A stretch of 64,000 nt of DNA from assembly GCF_025753795.1 (NCBI RefSeq), contig NZ_JAOWPS010000002.1, positions 124,001 through 188,000 on the forward strand, read 5' to 3'. The first letter of the stretch is position 1, and every line of letters begins with the position of its first letter. Under the pieces are notes generated by a model. That model ran no database searches. It was not told where the DNA came from and worked only from the letters and a program-made list of their open reading frames with translations. Positions 8,037 to 17,186 of the stretch are shown one piece after another. This DNA comes from Mesorhizobium sp. YC-39 (GTDB lineage Bacteria; Pseudomonadota; Alphaproteobacteria; Rhizobiales; Rhizobiaceae). A program made the translations under genes and the position numbers.

Positions 8037-9063
8037 GATAGATCGCACTCAACCGGCCTTCGACCTTGCTGCGCATTCGGCCTTCCAGCGCTTCGACCGG
8101 AACCAGCCGTTCGTGGTCGCCAGCCCGCAGCCGCACGAAAGCATGCAGCCGGTAGGCGGCGATCGCCCCGCGCGTGCCGGCGTCGGCGCTGACATCGACG
8201 ACGAGAATGGCGCCGATCCGGCCGGGCCACGGTTGTCGGGCGAAGGCGGTGCCGAGAAAGTCACCCAGCCCATAGGCGACGAGCGCCTTGCCAATCCGCT
8301 CGACCGGCTGCACGACATGGGCATGGTGGCCGGCGATCAGCCCGACGCCATGTCCGGCCAGCCGCCTGGCCAGCGCCCGCGTATCCGGGCTGGGGAAATG
8401 CCGGAACTCCCAATCCCAATGCGACACCGCGCAGAGGAGATCGGGCCTGTCATCGCGCGGCCACTTCGCCGAATCGCCTTGCATCGAGACGCGGCTCGCG
8501 AACGAAGCCGCGCCGGCGTTACGCCACAGCGTGAAAGCGGCAAAGCCGATGCTGAGCGGCCCGACCGCAAAGTGCTCGACCGGTCCCCTACCCGCAGTGC
8601 CAATGGTGCGGATGCCGAGATGCTCTAGCGCGGCAACCGTCTCATCGAAGCCTTCGGCACCCTGATCGAGCACATGGTTATTGGCGAGCGACAGCACGAG
8701 CTTTTCACGCGCAATGCCGACGGCCGCCAACGCCTTGGCGAGAAACCGCTCGGTCATCGCATGATGGGTGCCAAGCCGCGTGCCCATCGCCGCGCTCGGC
8801 CGCTCCACCACCGGGCTTTCGCAATTGCCGATCACCAGGTCAGCGGAACCCAGCAGCGCCGCAATCGCCGGGTCGCAGTCCGGCGCGCCGCGATTGGCCA
8901 CTCCTGAAATATCACCGACGAAGGCCAGCCTCACCGTTTGCGCCGGCAGCGGCTCGATCACCGTCGCGGCCGCCGGCGCGAAACCATAGGCGTCGCCGCC
9001 GAGCGAAGGTCGGAGGAAACGCGGCAGCCACGACAATTTGTAGGAAAGCGGATAGTTCGACAC
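7993..9063 (-). CDS. CapA family protein (poly-gamma-glutamate synthesis/metallophosphatase fold)
   Basis: A 356-residue protein with the CapA/PGA_cap layout: VRLAFVGDISG near residue 45, GNCESPVV near 78, LSLANNHVLDQG near 125, and GHHAHVVQPVE near 245. These are the metal-binding blocks of a calcineurin-like phosphoesterase variant. Family members function in poly-gamma-glutamate capsule export or hydrolysis, or as uncharacterised metalloenzymes. There is no signal peptide or membrane anchor, which is atypical for a capsule protein. The last 15 residues (YPSPLVGEGGREAVG) are encoded by a palindromic repeat, so the gene seems to have lost its original end to an insertion. Specific substrate unknown. 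Confidence 0.8.
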   Translation of the reverse strand: MSNYPLSYKLSWLPRFLRPSLGGDAYGFAPAAATVIEPLPAQTVRLAFVGDISGVANRGAPDCDPAIAALLGSADLVIGNCESPVVERPSAAMGTRLGTHHAMTERFLAKALAAVGIAREKLVLSLANNHVLDQGAEGFDETVAALEHLGIRTIGTAGRGPVEHFAVGPLSIGFAAFTLWRNAGAASFASRVSMQGDSAKWPRDDRPDLLCAVSHWDWEFRHFPSPDTRALARRLAGHGVGLIAGHHAHVVQPVERIGKALVAYGLGDFLGTAFARQPWPGRIGAILVVDVSADAGTRGAIAAYRLHAFVRLRAGDHERLVPVEALEGRMRSKVEGRLSAIYPSPLVGEGGREAVG

Positions 9064-9172
9064 GCGCGGCCTGTCCCAGAATGGACGACCAAGGTAAACG
9101 AAGCGCCCGATACAGCGAAGCGCCTTCGGTCGAAATCGTGCGCTTAGCTTAGAAACCTGTCGGGCAGCTCAT

Positions 9173-10363
9173 CTAGAAAATCGCGCCCTGATAGAGAACC
9201 GTCTCCGCTTCTTCGGGGGCGAAGCGGCGCGCCAGCGTGCGAAAGGCGCTGTGGACACCGTCGCGGTCGATGTTGCAGCTTCGCAAATGCCGCACCGCCA
9301 GTGTCGGGTCGAAAGCGCTGCGGCCATGCATGACACGCTGATTGTCGAAAACCAGCACCTCGCCCGGCTGAAGCTGATGCTGGAACTGGTTTTGCGGATC
9401 GCAGATCAGCCGCGTCAGTTCGGCCAGTGCTTCGATCAGCCCGTCGATCTCGTCTTCAGATGCAGTTTGCGGCGCAAGGCAGCGGTCATTGTAGCGGATG
9501 CCAGTAACCTGGCCGGCGGCATCGAGGCTGATGACATGCGCCTCGGTGCTGAAGAACACCTCGCCGGCATGCTCGCGATGGAAGGTTACGCCATGCCGCG
9601 TCAGCAGATCGAACAGGCTTGGCGTGTCGGCTCGCATCAGCTCGGCGACATGAAACCCGTCGACCATCAGCGAGGTGCCACCGGTGCCGGCGCCAGTCTT
9701 GATGGCGTGGAAGAAGATGAAGCCCGGTGGTGAATAGCGAAACGGCTCGTCCGTATGCGGGATCTGCGCACGTGCCGTTTCGCCGGCGACGCGCGCGTCA
9801 GGTCTTGAGATCAGGTCGAACACCTTGCCGTAGCTGGTCTCGCGGATCGGCCCATAGCGGCCGGCGACGCGCGCCGTCGCTTCCGTTTCGGCAGGAACCC
9901 CGGTCAGCATGGCGATGCCGTGGTCGCGCAGAGAACGCAACGAATGAAACAGCATCTCGTCGTCCTCGACCACAGCATCAAAGGCGAACCGGCCGAGACG
10001 CGCACCGAGATCCCGACTCCACAATTCGGGTTGGAAACGGGCCGCTCCTTGGCCGCCTCCGGCATGATTTGCCAGGAACCGGGCTTCGTAGCGCGAAACA
10101 TGGCCGTCTTCCCAGGTGACGGTCACTGCGTAGGGCGAGGCGTCGATCGAGGCGGGGCGTATCCCCATAGGAACATCGCCCGGCGTCAGCCACCTTTTGC
10201 CGGACGCGGTGTCGCCGCAAATTTCGCATTCGCAGGCCAGCCGCAGCCAACGGGTGGAAAGCCACGCAACCTTGCCGCCATCGAAGTCGAGCGCGATGCG
10301 GTCGCCCTCGCCGCGCATGGCGCGCAGCGGCCGAACGTTGGAACTGGAAAGACTGTCGAGCAT
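9173..10363 (-). CDS. Gamma-butyrobetaine hydroxylase-like 2-oxoglutarate/Fe(II) dioxygenase
   Basis: A 396-residue protein with two parts. Residues about 15-95 form the GBBH-like N-terminal (DUF971) domain, with CECEIC as probable zinc ligands. The rest is a TauD/TfdA dioxygenase with the iron-binding HTDEPFRY (H-x-D), the distal histidine in VMHGRSAF and an arginine for 2-oxoglutarate in VRHLRSCNID. Related enzymes hydroxylate gamma-butyrobetaine to carnitine or trimethyllysine. I start it at the ATG at 10363, since GGAG is eight bases upstream; a GTG two codons earlier is too close. It is divergent from a LysR regulator, which probably controls it. Substrate is inferred as a betaine-like compound. 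Confidence 0.85.
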   Translation of the reverse strand: MLDSLSSSNVRPLRAMRGEGDRIALDFDGGKVAWLSTRWLRLACECEICGDTASGKRWLTPGDVPMGIRPASIDASPYAVTVTWEDGHVSRYEARFLANHAGGGQGAARFQPELWSRDLGARLGRFAFDAVVEDDEMLFHSLRSLRDHGIAMLTGVPAETEATARVAGRYGPIRETSYGKVFDLISRPDARVAGETARAQIPHTDEPFRYSPPGFIFFHAIKTGAGTGGTSLMVDGFHVAELMRADTPSLFDLLTRHGVTFHREHAGEVFFSTEAHVISLDAAGQVTGIRYNDRCLAPQTASEDEIDGLIEALAELTRLICDPQNQFQHQLQPGEVLVFDNQRVMHGRSAFDPTLAVRHLRSCNIDRDGVHSAFRTLARRFAPEEAETVLYQGAIF

Positions 10364-10448
10364 GGTCACCTCTCCTTAAATGTGAATTCTCCTCAATGAC
10401 CGTATGAGACAGTATCCTTCTTATCAAACGAGTTCCCTTCGAAATATT

Positions 10449-10463
10449 TTGAGGTAAACTCAA
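10449..10463. promoter_or_regulatory. Candidate LysR-type operator between the dioxygenase and its regulator
   Basis: TTGAGGTAAACTCAA is a perfect 5-5-5 inverted repeat ending four bases before the LysR start codon. A related CTCAA...TGAG pair lies near 10392-10407, nearer the dioxygenase start. The 103-bp gap is divergent and AT-rich in the middle, the usual setting for LysR auto-repression and target activation. Inferred only from symmetry and position. Confidence 0.4.
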
Positions 10464-10466
10464 TCC

Positions 10467-11396
10467 ATGACGACGCTTAGGGATCTTCCGCTGTCAGCGC
10501 TGCGAGCGCTTGCCGCCGCCGCTCGAACCGGCAGCCTGACGCGCGCCGCTAACGAACTGGGCGTGACGCCAGGCGCCGTCGGCCATCAGCTGCGGCAGCT
10601 TGAGGACGGACTGGGCGTCAAGCTGGTCCGGCGTGCCGGCAACGGCATCGTCCTGACCCGCGCAGCCGAAAACGCCCTGCCCGACATCGACCGTGGCTTC
10701 GACGCGCTGGCTTCCGGAATGCGACGGCTTCGCTTCGAACGGCAGGCCGAGACCTTCACCATCTGCGCCGATCCATCCTTCGCCTCGCTGTGGCTCGCGC
10801 CCCGCCTCGACAGGGTGCGTACGGCGCTTGCCGGGCTCGATGTTCGAATCGTCGCGTCGATCGCCCTCGATGTGATGCTGGAAGAAGGCGTCGACCTTGC
10901 CATCAGTTACCGCAAGGCCACCGCACAGGATCTCGCATCCGTCGATTTGTTCACCGAACGGGTGATCCCGGCCTGCGCGCCGGCGCTCGTCCAGGGCATT
11001 GCCAGGCCGGACGCGGCGACTGTGCTCGACAGGCTGCCGCTGCTGCATATCGACCCGACGATGGGCGACGATGTCTATCCGGCATGGCGGCACTGGTTCG
11101 CCGCCGCCGGGCGGCAGCCGAAGGGCATCGATCAGGGTCCGCGCTTCGGGCTGACGATCGTGGCGGCGCAGGCGGCCATTGCAGGCATGGGCGCGTTGCT
11201 GGCCAGCGAGCTGGTTCTGCGCCGGCACCTGGAGCCCGGCCATCTCATTGAGATCGCGCGCGACGTGCCGGCGCTGACGATCAGGCGCCGGCTGGTCTGG
11301 CCGCTGCATGGCCCGAAGGCACGCCGCGCGGCAGCGATCGCCACGGAACTTGCCGCGACCGTCGGTTTGATGATCGACGGGGCACTGCCGCAGTGA
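10467..11396 (+). CDS. LysR family transcriptional regulator (GcvA-like)
   Basis: A 309-residue regulator. The N-terminal winged helix-turn-helix spans about residues 8-65, with LSALRALAAAARTGSLTRAANELGVTPGAVGHQLRQLEDGLGVKL split across helices. The C-terminal substrate-binding domain starts near residue 92 (FTICADPSFASLWLAPRL), which is the GcvA subgroup style. It is transcribed away from the dioxygenase gene with a shared 103-bp control region, so it most likely regulates that gene in response to its substrate or product. The start ATG at 10467 places the helix-turn-helix at the usual distance. Inducer unknown. Confidence 0.88.
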   Translation: MTTLRDLPLSALRALAAAARTGSLTRAANELGVTPGAVGHQLRQLEDGLGVKLVRRAGNGIVLTRAAENALPDIDRGFDALASGMRRLRFERQAETFTICADPSFASLWLAPRLDRVRTALAGLDVRIVASIALDVMLEEGVDLAISYRKATAQDLASVDLFTERVIPACAPALVQGIARPDAATVLDRLPLLHIDPTMGDDVYPAWRHWFAAAGRQPKGIDQGPRFGLTIVAAQAAIAGMGALLASELVLRRHLEPGHLIEIARDVPALTIRRRLVWPLHGPKARRAAAIATELAATVGLMIDGALPQ

Positions 11397-11521
11397 AACT
11401 GCCGAGCGCGCTCCGACGGCGACATCGCTCCTGACAGCCTTCTGTCAGCAGCTTTGCCTGGCACGGTGCCCCGCTTCACTCGGCTCTTTCCATTTTGGCC
11501 GATACCTCCCATATTTGGGCC

Positions 11522-14500
11522 ATGGCCAAACCCTCCGATAAGAAGACGCCCTCGCCGGCGGGTGATATCAGCGCTTCGCTGCCCAAGCGGCGCAGCCCGC
11601 TTACCGATTTCCTCGATGCGTCGGAACCGCTGCACAAGGGCGGCTTTGCCGAAGCGCCGCAGGCCGAATTGTCCGGCACGCCGCTGACCGGCTCGATCGC
11701 CGACTGGGCCGAGCAGATCGAGCAGGAAGCGGAGAAGGAAGGGCGGAGAATCTCCCCCCTTGAGAGGGAGATGTCGCCAAAGGCGACAGAGGGGGTCGCC
11801 GGAGGCAGCGCGGGACGCAAAGAACCGCCGAGCCTGGACGCACCGACCCCACCCGGCGGCTCCGCCGCCACCCTCCCCTCGAGGGGGAGGGAAGGCGCCA
11901 AGTCGAAAAAGATTCCCGAACGCTCCACCTCCCCTGGCCGCACCGCGCGCGGCACTTCGATGGGTGGCGCAGCCTCGGCCAGGGAGAGAACCGCGGCTGG
12001 CCTCAACCCGGTCGCCGGCCTCGACATTTCTCTCGAAGACGCCGAGACCATGACCTCCAGCGGCGTCACCGCCACCGTGGCCGCCTTGTCCGCGCTGATC
12101 GAATCGGGCAATCCCTTGCACAAGGACGGCGTGCTGTGGACGCCGCACCGCCCTGCCCGGCCAGAGAAATCCGAAGGCGGCATCGCCATCAAGATGGTGT
12201 CGGATTTCGAGCCGGCCGGCGACCAGCCGACGGCGATCAAGGACCTTGTGGAGGGCGTCAACGACAACGACCGCACCCAGGTGCTGCTCGGCGTCACCGG
12301 CTCGGGAAAAACCTTCACCATGGCCAAGGTGATCGAGGAGACGCAGCGACCTGCCTTGATCCTGGCGCCCAACAAGACGCTGGCCGCGCAGCTCTATTCC
12401 GAGTTCAAGAAATTCTTCCCGGAAAACGCCGTCGAGTATTTCGTCTCCTACTACGACTACTACCAGCCGGAGGCCTACGTCCCACGCACCGACACCTTCA
12501 TCGAGAAGGAATCCTCGATCAACGAGCAGATCGACCGCATGCGCCACTCGGCGACGCGCTCGCTGCTGGAGCGCGACGATGTCATCATCGTTGCCTCGGT
12601 GTCCTGCATCTACGGTATCGGCTCGGTCGAGACCTATACGGCGATGACCTTCCAGATGCAGATCGGCGACCGGCTCGACCAGCGCGCGCTGCTCGCCGAC
12701 CTCGTCGCCCAGCAGTACAAACGCCAGGACGTCAATTTCGTGCGCGGCTCGTTTCGCGTGCGCGGCGACACGATCGAGATCTTTCCTGCCCACCTGGAAG
12801 ACCGCGCCTGGCGCATCTCGATGTTCGGCGACGAGATCGAGTCGATCACCGAATTCGACCCGCTGACCGGGCAGAAGACCGGCGAGTTGAAAAGCGTCAA
12901 GATCTACGCCAATTCGCACTATGTGACGCCGCGCCCGACCTTGAATCAAGCCATCAAGTCGATCAAGGAAGAGCTCAAGCAGCGGCTGCAAGAGCTTGAA
13001 AAGGCTGGCCGCCTGCTGGAGGCGCAGCGGCTGGAGCAGCGCTGCCGCTTCGATCTGGAGATGCTGGAAGCCACCGGCTCCTGCGCCGGCATCGAGAACT
13101 ATTCGCGCTATCTCACCGGCCGCCAGCCGGGCGATCCACCGCCGACATTGTTTGAGTACATCCCCGACAACGCGCTGGTCTTCATCGACGAAAGTCACGT
13201 CACCGTGCCGCAGATCGGCGGCATGTACCGCGGCGACTTCCGCCGCAAGGCGACGCTGGCCGAGTACGGATTCCGCTTGCCGTCCTGCATGGACAACCGC
13301 CCGCTGCGTTTCGAGGAATGGGACGCCATGCGCCCGCTTTCGGTCGCGGTTTCGGCGACGCCTGGCGGCTGGGAACTGGAACAGTCCGGCGGTGTCTTCG
13401 CCGAGCAGGTCATCCGCCCGACCGGCCTGATCGACCCGCCGGTCGAGGTGCGCCCGGCCAAGACCCAGGTCGACGATGTCGTCGGCGAAATCCGCGAGAC
13501 CACCAAGGCCGGCTACCGCACGCTGGTCACCGTGCTGACCAAGCGCATGGCCGAGGACCTGACCGAATATCTGCACGAGCAGGGCATACGCGTCCGCTAC
13601 ATGCACTCCGACATCGACACGCTGGAGCGCATCGAGATCCTGCGCGATCTGCGCCTTGGCGCCTTCGACGTGCTGGTCGGCATCAACCTGTTGCGCGAAG
13701 GCCTCGACATTCCCGAATGCGGTTTCGTCGCCATCCTCGACGCCGACAAGGAAGGTTTTCTGCGCTCCGAAACCTCGCTGATCCAGACGATCGGCCGCGC
13801 CGCGCGTAATGTCGACGGCAAGGTCATTCTCTATGCCGACCAGGTCACCGGCTCGATGGAGCGCGCGATGGCCGAGACCAATCGCCGCCGCGAGAAACAG
13901 ATGGAATGGAACGCGGCTAACGGCATCACCCCGGAATCGGTCAAGTCGCGCATCTCCGACATTCTGGACTCGGTCTACGAGAAAGACCACGTCCGCGCCG
14001 ACATCTCGCAGTTCACCGACAGCGCCGGCGCGATGATGGGCAACAATTTGAAGGCCCATCTCGACGCCATGGACAAGCAGATGCGCGATGCCGCCGCCAA
14101 CCTCGACTTCGAGAAGGCGGCCCGCATCCGCGACGAGATCAAGCGGCTGCGCGAGATGGAACTGTCGATCTCCGACGATCCGCTGGCGCGCGAGGTGGAA
14201 GGCCAAAGTCCCGCCTCAGGCCGCGAAAAGGGCAAGCACAACAAGGGCGTGGCCAAACATCGTACATCAGAGGAGCAGGAGCGTTTCCGCAAGCTCGACG
14301 AGACACGTGCCGCTGAAGAAGCGGCCAAGGCTGCCCGGCCCAACCTCTTCCGCAAGCCGGCGCTTGATGAGATGGGCGCCGATGGCGCCGTGCCGGTGAA
14401 GAAGCCGTTGTTCGCCAAACCCTCGATCGATGACATGGGGCCAGGCACCGATATGGCGACGCCGGCCGGCGCGGTGTCGCGCTCGCTGTTCAAGAAGCAG

Positions 14501-14818
14501 TCGGCGTCAGAGGCACATGGCTCCGACTTCGGCATTCCGGGTGAGCCAACCAAGCCGCTGTTCAAGAAGAATTCGCTCGATGAGATGACCGTGCGGCGAA
14601 CCGAAAAACCGGTCGAAGGAAAAGTGCCGACGAAGCCACAGCCGATCTCCCCCCTTGTGGGGGAGATGCCCGGCAGGGCAGAGGGGGGCGCGAAGGATCG
14701 CGACGATTCCGGCAAGCCAGTCGTTCGTCAGCGCGCCGGCATCGGCTCCTACGAGGACCCAGGCGACGCCCGCCGCGAAAAGCGTCGTCCCGGCAAGACC
14801 GGCCGGCCGGGGAAGTAG
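11522..14818 (+). CDS. uvrB: UvrABC system protein B, with long N- and C-terminal extensions
   Basis: Helicase-like subunit of the nucleotide excision repair endonuclease; it verifies damage delivered by UvrA and recruits UvrC. The core begins near residue 220 ([16 protein letters not shown]) with Walker [10 protein letters not shown] at about 257, the beta-hairpin [14 protein letters not shown]-type [11 protein letters not shown], helicase motifs ending QTIGRAARN, and a UVR domain ([18 protein letters not shown]) near 860-880. At 1098 residues it far exceeds the roughly 670 of E. coli UvrB. The excess is a 217-residue N-extension and about 210 residues after the UVR domain. Each extension contains sequence from a palindromic repeat, and the tail has four LFxK repeats. 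The ATG at 11522 gives MAKPSDKK; an in-frame ATG nine codons earlier is less likely. Confidence 0.93.
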   Translation: MAKPSDKKTPSPAGDISASLPKRRSPLTDFLDASEPLHKGGFAEAPQAELSGTPLTGSIADWAEQIEQEAEKEGRRISPLEREMSPKATEGVAGGSAGRKEPPSLDAPTPPGGSAATLPSRGREGAKSKKIPERSTSPGRTARGTSMGGAASARERTAAGLNPVAGLDISLEDAETMTSSGVTATVAALSALIESGNPLHKDGVLWTPHRPARPEKSEGGIAIKMVSDFEPAGDQPTAIKDLVEGVNDNDRTQVLLGVTGSGKTFTMAKVIEETQRPALILAPNKTLAAQLYSEFKKFFPENAVEYFVSYYDYYQPEAYVPRTDTFIEKESSINEQIDRMRHSATRSLLERDDVIIVASVSCIYGIGSVETYTAMTFQMQIGDRLDQRALLADLVAQQYKRQDVNFVRGSFRVRGDTIEIFPAHLEDRAWRISMFGDEIESITEFDPLTGQKTGELKSVKIYANSHYVTPRPTLNQAIKSIKEELKQRLQELEKAGRLLEAQRLEQRCRFDLEMLEATGSCAGIENYSRYLTGRQPGDPPPTLFEYIPDNALVFIDESHVTVPQIGGMYRGDFRRKATLAEYGFRLPSCMDNRPLRFEEWDAMRPLSVAVSATPGGWELEQSGGVFAEQVIRPTGLIDPPVEVRPAKTQVDDVVGEIRETTKAGYRTLVTVLTKRMAEDLTEYLHEQGIRVRYMHSDIDTLERIEILRDLRLGAFDVLVGINLLREGLDIPECGFVAILDADKEGFLRSETSLIQTIGRAARNVDGKVILYADQVTGSMERAMAETNRRREKQMEWNAANGITPESVKSRISDILDSVYEKDHVRADISQFTDSAGAMMGNNLKAHLDAMDKQMRDAAANLDFEKAARIRDEIKRLREMELSISDDPLAREVEGQSPASGREKGKHNKGVAKHRTSEEQERFRKLDETRAAEEAAKAARPNLFRKPALDEMGADGAVPVKKPLFAKPSIDDMGPGTDMATPAGAVSRSLFKKQSASEAHGSDFGIPGEPTKPLFKKNSLDEMTVRRTEKPVEGKVPTKPQPISPLVGEMPGRAEGGAKDRDDSGKPVVRQRAGIGSYEDPGDARREKRRPGKTGRPGK
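11748..11895. repeat. Palindromic repeat embedded in frame in the uvrB N-extension
   Basis: The left arm has ATCTCCCCCCTTGAGAGGGA then GGCGACAGAGGGGGTCGCC. The right arm has CGACCCCACCCGGCGG then CCACCCTCCCCTCGAGGGGG. The two arms face each other and keep the uvrB frame open, coding roughly residues 76-125 (ISPLEREMS to LPSRGREG). The same kind of sequence is normally found between genes in Mesorhizobium. Confidence 0.7.
14341..14589 (+). repeat. Four LFxKxSxDEM-type peptide repeats in the UvrB tail
   Basis: The tail after the UVR domain repeats a short motif four times at uneven spacing: [34 protein letters not shown] and [10 protein letters not shown]. The stretches between are low-complexity and Pro/Ala/Gly-rich. 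The pattern suggests a disordered tail carrying several copies of one docking motif. Confidence 0.7.
14642..14700. repeat. Partial palindromic repeat embedded in the uvrB C-tail
   Basis: ATCTCCCCCCTTGTGGGGGA followed by GATGCCCGGCAGGGCAGAG and GGGGG is a half copy of the same class of intergenic repeat found in the N-extension. It encodes [15 protein letters not shown] in frame, 40 codons before the uvrB stop. Confidence 0.6.
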
Positions 14819-14887
14819 CCGCAGTTCTACCCATGGCGCTCCTCAAGCGACACATGTAACTTCACGCCATCGCTTGGGTGGCTACAG

Positions 14888-15372
14888 ATGATGACGCGTC
14901 GTTTCTTTGGACTTCTCGCCGCCGTTGCTGCAACTTTCCTGCCGTCCCGCGCGGCGTCTCAAACAACGAGCGCGCCGCGGCGCTTGCAGGATGACATTAC
15001 GATAGCCGCGCAATGGATATCCAGCGCATTGCAAAGTTCGGGCTATCGCGCCGATTTCACGCCACAGAGCATATCGGAGGTGGAACGGTTCTTTCGCGAG
15101 CAGACGAAGGATGGAGAGCCGATCTCCGGCGGGTTAATGTCGCAAGACATCGGATCACGCTTGTTTGCGCTGGGCAGCTACTGCGGTGAGGTGCTTCGCA
15201 GGGAACTCGGTGGGCATTGGCTGACGGATGACAACGATCCCGAAGGGGAAATCAACGCGGCTCTCGAATTCGCGAGGGAGCCACCTGCTGGCCCATGCAA
15301 CGGGTCATGAAGCGGCTGCGCAGCAGCGAGGACGACCTGGTGGCCTGGGCCGAAGGGATCAGGCGAGGCTGA
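14888..15372 (+). pseudogene. Exported protein of unknown function, disrupted by a single-base frameshift
   Basis: The ATG at 14888 begins a 140-codon frame with an export signal (RRFFGLLAAVAATFLPSRAA) and a compact helical domain (ITIAAQWISSALQSSGYRADF, then GSRLFALGSYCGEVLRRELGGHW). The open frame runs to a TGA at 15308-15310. However, the homologous continuation is in the next frame: after about 15275 it reads TCWPMQRVMKRLRSSEDDLVAWAEG and stops at 15370-15372. That continuation is highly protein-like and fits the fold's expected end. A one-base deletion around the run AGGGAGCC near 15273-15280 would explain it. It could also be an assembly error. Function unknown; the family is a small secreted rhizobial protein. 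Confidence 0.6.
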
Positions 15373-15459
15373 CACCCCGCGTTCCACCCCTCCCTTGCCA
15401 TCGACCCTGCCCTTGGTGTAACCGGGTTGCGAACTCAAACGTCTTGAAAGGAGGGCTGC

Positions 15460-15525
15460 GTGACTTTCGACCACCACCGTCAGCGCGGCCCTGTCTGTGC
15501 CCTGCGAGCTTGCTTGCAGGGCTGA
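15460..15525 (+). CDS. Possible 21-residue leader peptide upstream of the ABC-F gene
   Basis: A GTG codon with the strongest kind of Shine-Dalgarno (AAAGGAGGG, five bases away) opens a frame VTFDHHRQRGPVCALRACLQ plus one glycine, then TGA. The end of the frame overlaps a hairpin formed by CCCTGCGAGC and GCTTGCAGGG at 15500-15521. The ABC-F start lies 134 bases further on. Small leader frames with overlapping stems commonly control antibiotic-resistance ABC-F genes, which is why I list it. Coding is inferred from the ribosome site alone. Confidence 0.35.
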   Translation: MTFDHHRQRGPVCALRACLQG

Positions 15526-15659
15526 CCAGGGACGGTCCGGGTTTTCCCGCTTCGATTTTTTGGTCTGCCCTTCGTGGTGCACAACGCCGAGCCTGATGGC
15601 CGGTATGCGCACCGTCAAAGTGCATTGAGCCGGACTCCGGCAAGACCAGAGAAATCAAA

Positions 15660-17186
15660 ATGGCCCTGATCAGCCTCAAATCCCTCGGCGTCACCATGAG
15701 TGCGCCGCTGTTTTCCAATCTCGACCTCACCATCGGCGCCGGCGACCGGCTCGGCATCGTCGCTGCCAACGGTCGCGGCAAGTCGACCTTGCTCAAATGC
15801 CTGACCGGCGAGATGGAACCGACGTCAGGCGACATCACCCGCACGCGCGGCCTGCGCATCGGCCATGTCGAACAGTCCGTTCCGCCTGCTCTCCTCGACC
15901 ACAGCTTCCATCAGGTGGTGGCTGACGCCCTGCCGCCCGAGCAGGCCGAAAGCGAGCTGTGGCGTGTCGACGTCGTGCTGGATTCACTCGACGTCCCCGA
16001 ACCGATGCACGCGCGGTCGATACGAGCCCTGAGCGGCGGCTGGCAGAGGCTGGCACTGATCGCTCGTGTCTGGGTCACCGATCCGGATGTGCTGTTGCTC
16101 GATGAGCCGACCAACCATCTCGACCTCGCCAAAATCAGCCAGCTCGAGACCTGGCTGAACGCGCTGCCGCGCGAGGTGCCGGTGGTGATCGCCAGCCATG
16201 ACCGGGCGTTTCTCGACGCGACGACCAACAGGACGCTGTTCCTGCGTCCAGAACAGTCGCCGGCGTTTGCCCTGCCCTATTCCAGGGCAAGGCAGGCGCT
16301 CGATGAGGCCGACGCCTCGGCCGAGCGAAAATTCCAGCGTGACATGAAGGTGGCGCAGCAATTGCGACGGCAGGCTGCCAAGCTCAACAATATCGGCATT
16401 AATTCCGGCAGCGACCTTCTGACGGTCAAGACCAAGCAGCTCAACCAGCGCGCCGAGCGCCTGGAAGATGCGGCGGCTCCGGCGCATCGCGAGAAATCGG
16501 CAGGCGCGATCCGGCTCGCCAACCGCGGCACCCATGCCAAGGTGCTGATCACGCTCGATGATGCGGCGGTGGAAACGCCCGACGGCACGCTGCTGTTCAG
16601 GACCGGCAAGCGCCATATCTGCCAGGGCGACCGCATCGTCCTGCTCGGCCGCAACGGCGTCGGCAAGTCGCGCTTCGTCACCCTGATCCGGAATGCCATC
16701 GCCGAACCCGAAACCGCGCAGAGCGTCAAGGTGACGCCGTCGACGGTGCTCGGCTATAGCGACCAGGCCCTGTCCGGGATGAGCAGCGACGACACGCCAC
16801 TGGCGATGGTCTCGCGAAAATTCGATGTCGGCGAGCAGCGTGTCCGCTCGCTGCTCGCCGGCGCCGGCATAGTCATCGAGATGCAGGAGAAAAAGATCGG
16901 CGCTCTGTCGGGTGGACAGAAGGCGCGGCTGATGATGCTGGCGCTGAGGCTCGCCAATCCCAACTTCTATTTGCTCGATGAGCCGACCAACCATCTCGAC
17001 ATCGACGGCCAGGAAGCGCTGGAAGCCGAACTGCTGGCGCATCAGGCAAGCTGCGTCCTCGCCTCGCATGACCGCTCCTTCATCAGGGCGATCGGTAATC
17101 GCTTCTGGCTGATCGGGAAGCGGCGGCTGACCGAGGTCGACAGTCCGGAGGATTTCTTCCGCTCGGTGGCCGAAACAGAAGGTTGA
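15660..17186 (+). CDS. ABC-F family ribosome-associated ATPase
   Basis: A 508-residue soluble protein with two ABC ATPase domains and no membrane segments, the ABC-F arrangement. Domain 1: Walker A ANGRGKST near residue 36, signature LSGGWQRLALIARV near 123, Walker B VLLLDEPTNHLD. Domain 2: GRNGVGKSR, signature LSGGQKARLMMLALRL, Walker B FYLLDEPTNHLD. The linker (about 205-290) is helical and charged. ABC-F proteins act at the ribosomal E site in translation control or antibiotic protection. Walker A of domain 1 has Ala in place of the first Gly, and domain 2 ends in Arg rather than Ser/Thr, which could slow its ATP hydrolysis. Specific target unknown. Confidence 0.88.
   Translation: MALISLKSLGVTMSAPLFSNLDLTIGAGDRLGIVAANGRGKSTLLKCLTGEMEPTSGDITRTRGLRIGHVEQSVPPALLDHSFHQVVADALPPEQAESELWRVDVVLDSLDVPEPMHARSIRALSGGWQRLALIARVWVTDPDVLLLDEPTNHLDLAKISQLETWLNALPREVPVVIASHDRAFLDATTNRTLFLRPEQSPAFALPYSRARQALDEADASAERKFQRDMKVAQQLRRQAAKLNNIGINSGSDLLTVKTKQLNQRAERLEDAAAPAHREKSAGAIRLANRGTHAKVLITLDDAAVETPDGTLLFRTGKRHICQGDRIVLLGRNGVGKSRFVTLIRNAIAEPETAQSVKVTPSTVLGYSDQALSGMSSDDTPLAMVSRKFDVGEQRVRSLLAGAGIVIEMQEKKIGALSGGQKARLMMLALRLANPNFYLLDEPTNHLDIDGQEALEAELLAHQASCVLASHDRSFIRAIGNRFWLIGKRRLTEVDSPEDFFRSVAETEG

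Noticed and set aside
11132..14206. A 1024-codon open frame on the minus strand across uvrB
   Set aside because: It is antisense to uvrB, has no ribosome site or domain, and arises from the strong GC codon bias of uvrB.
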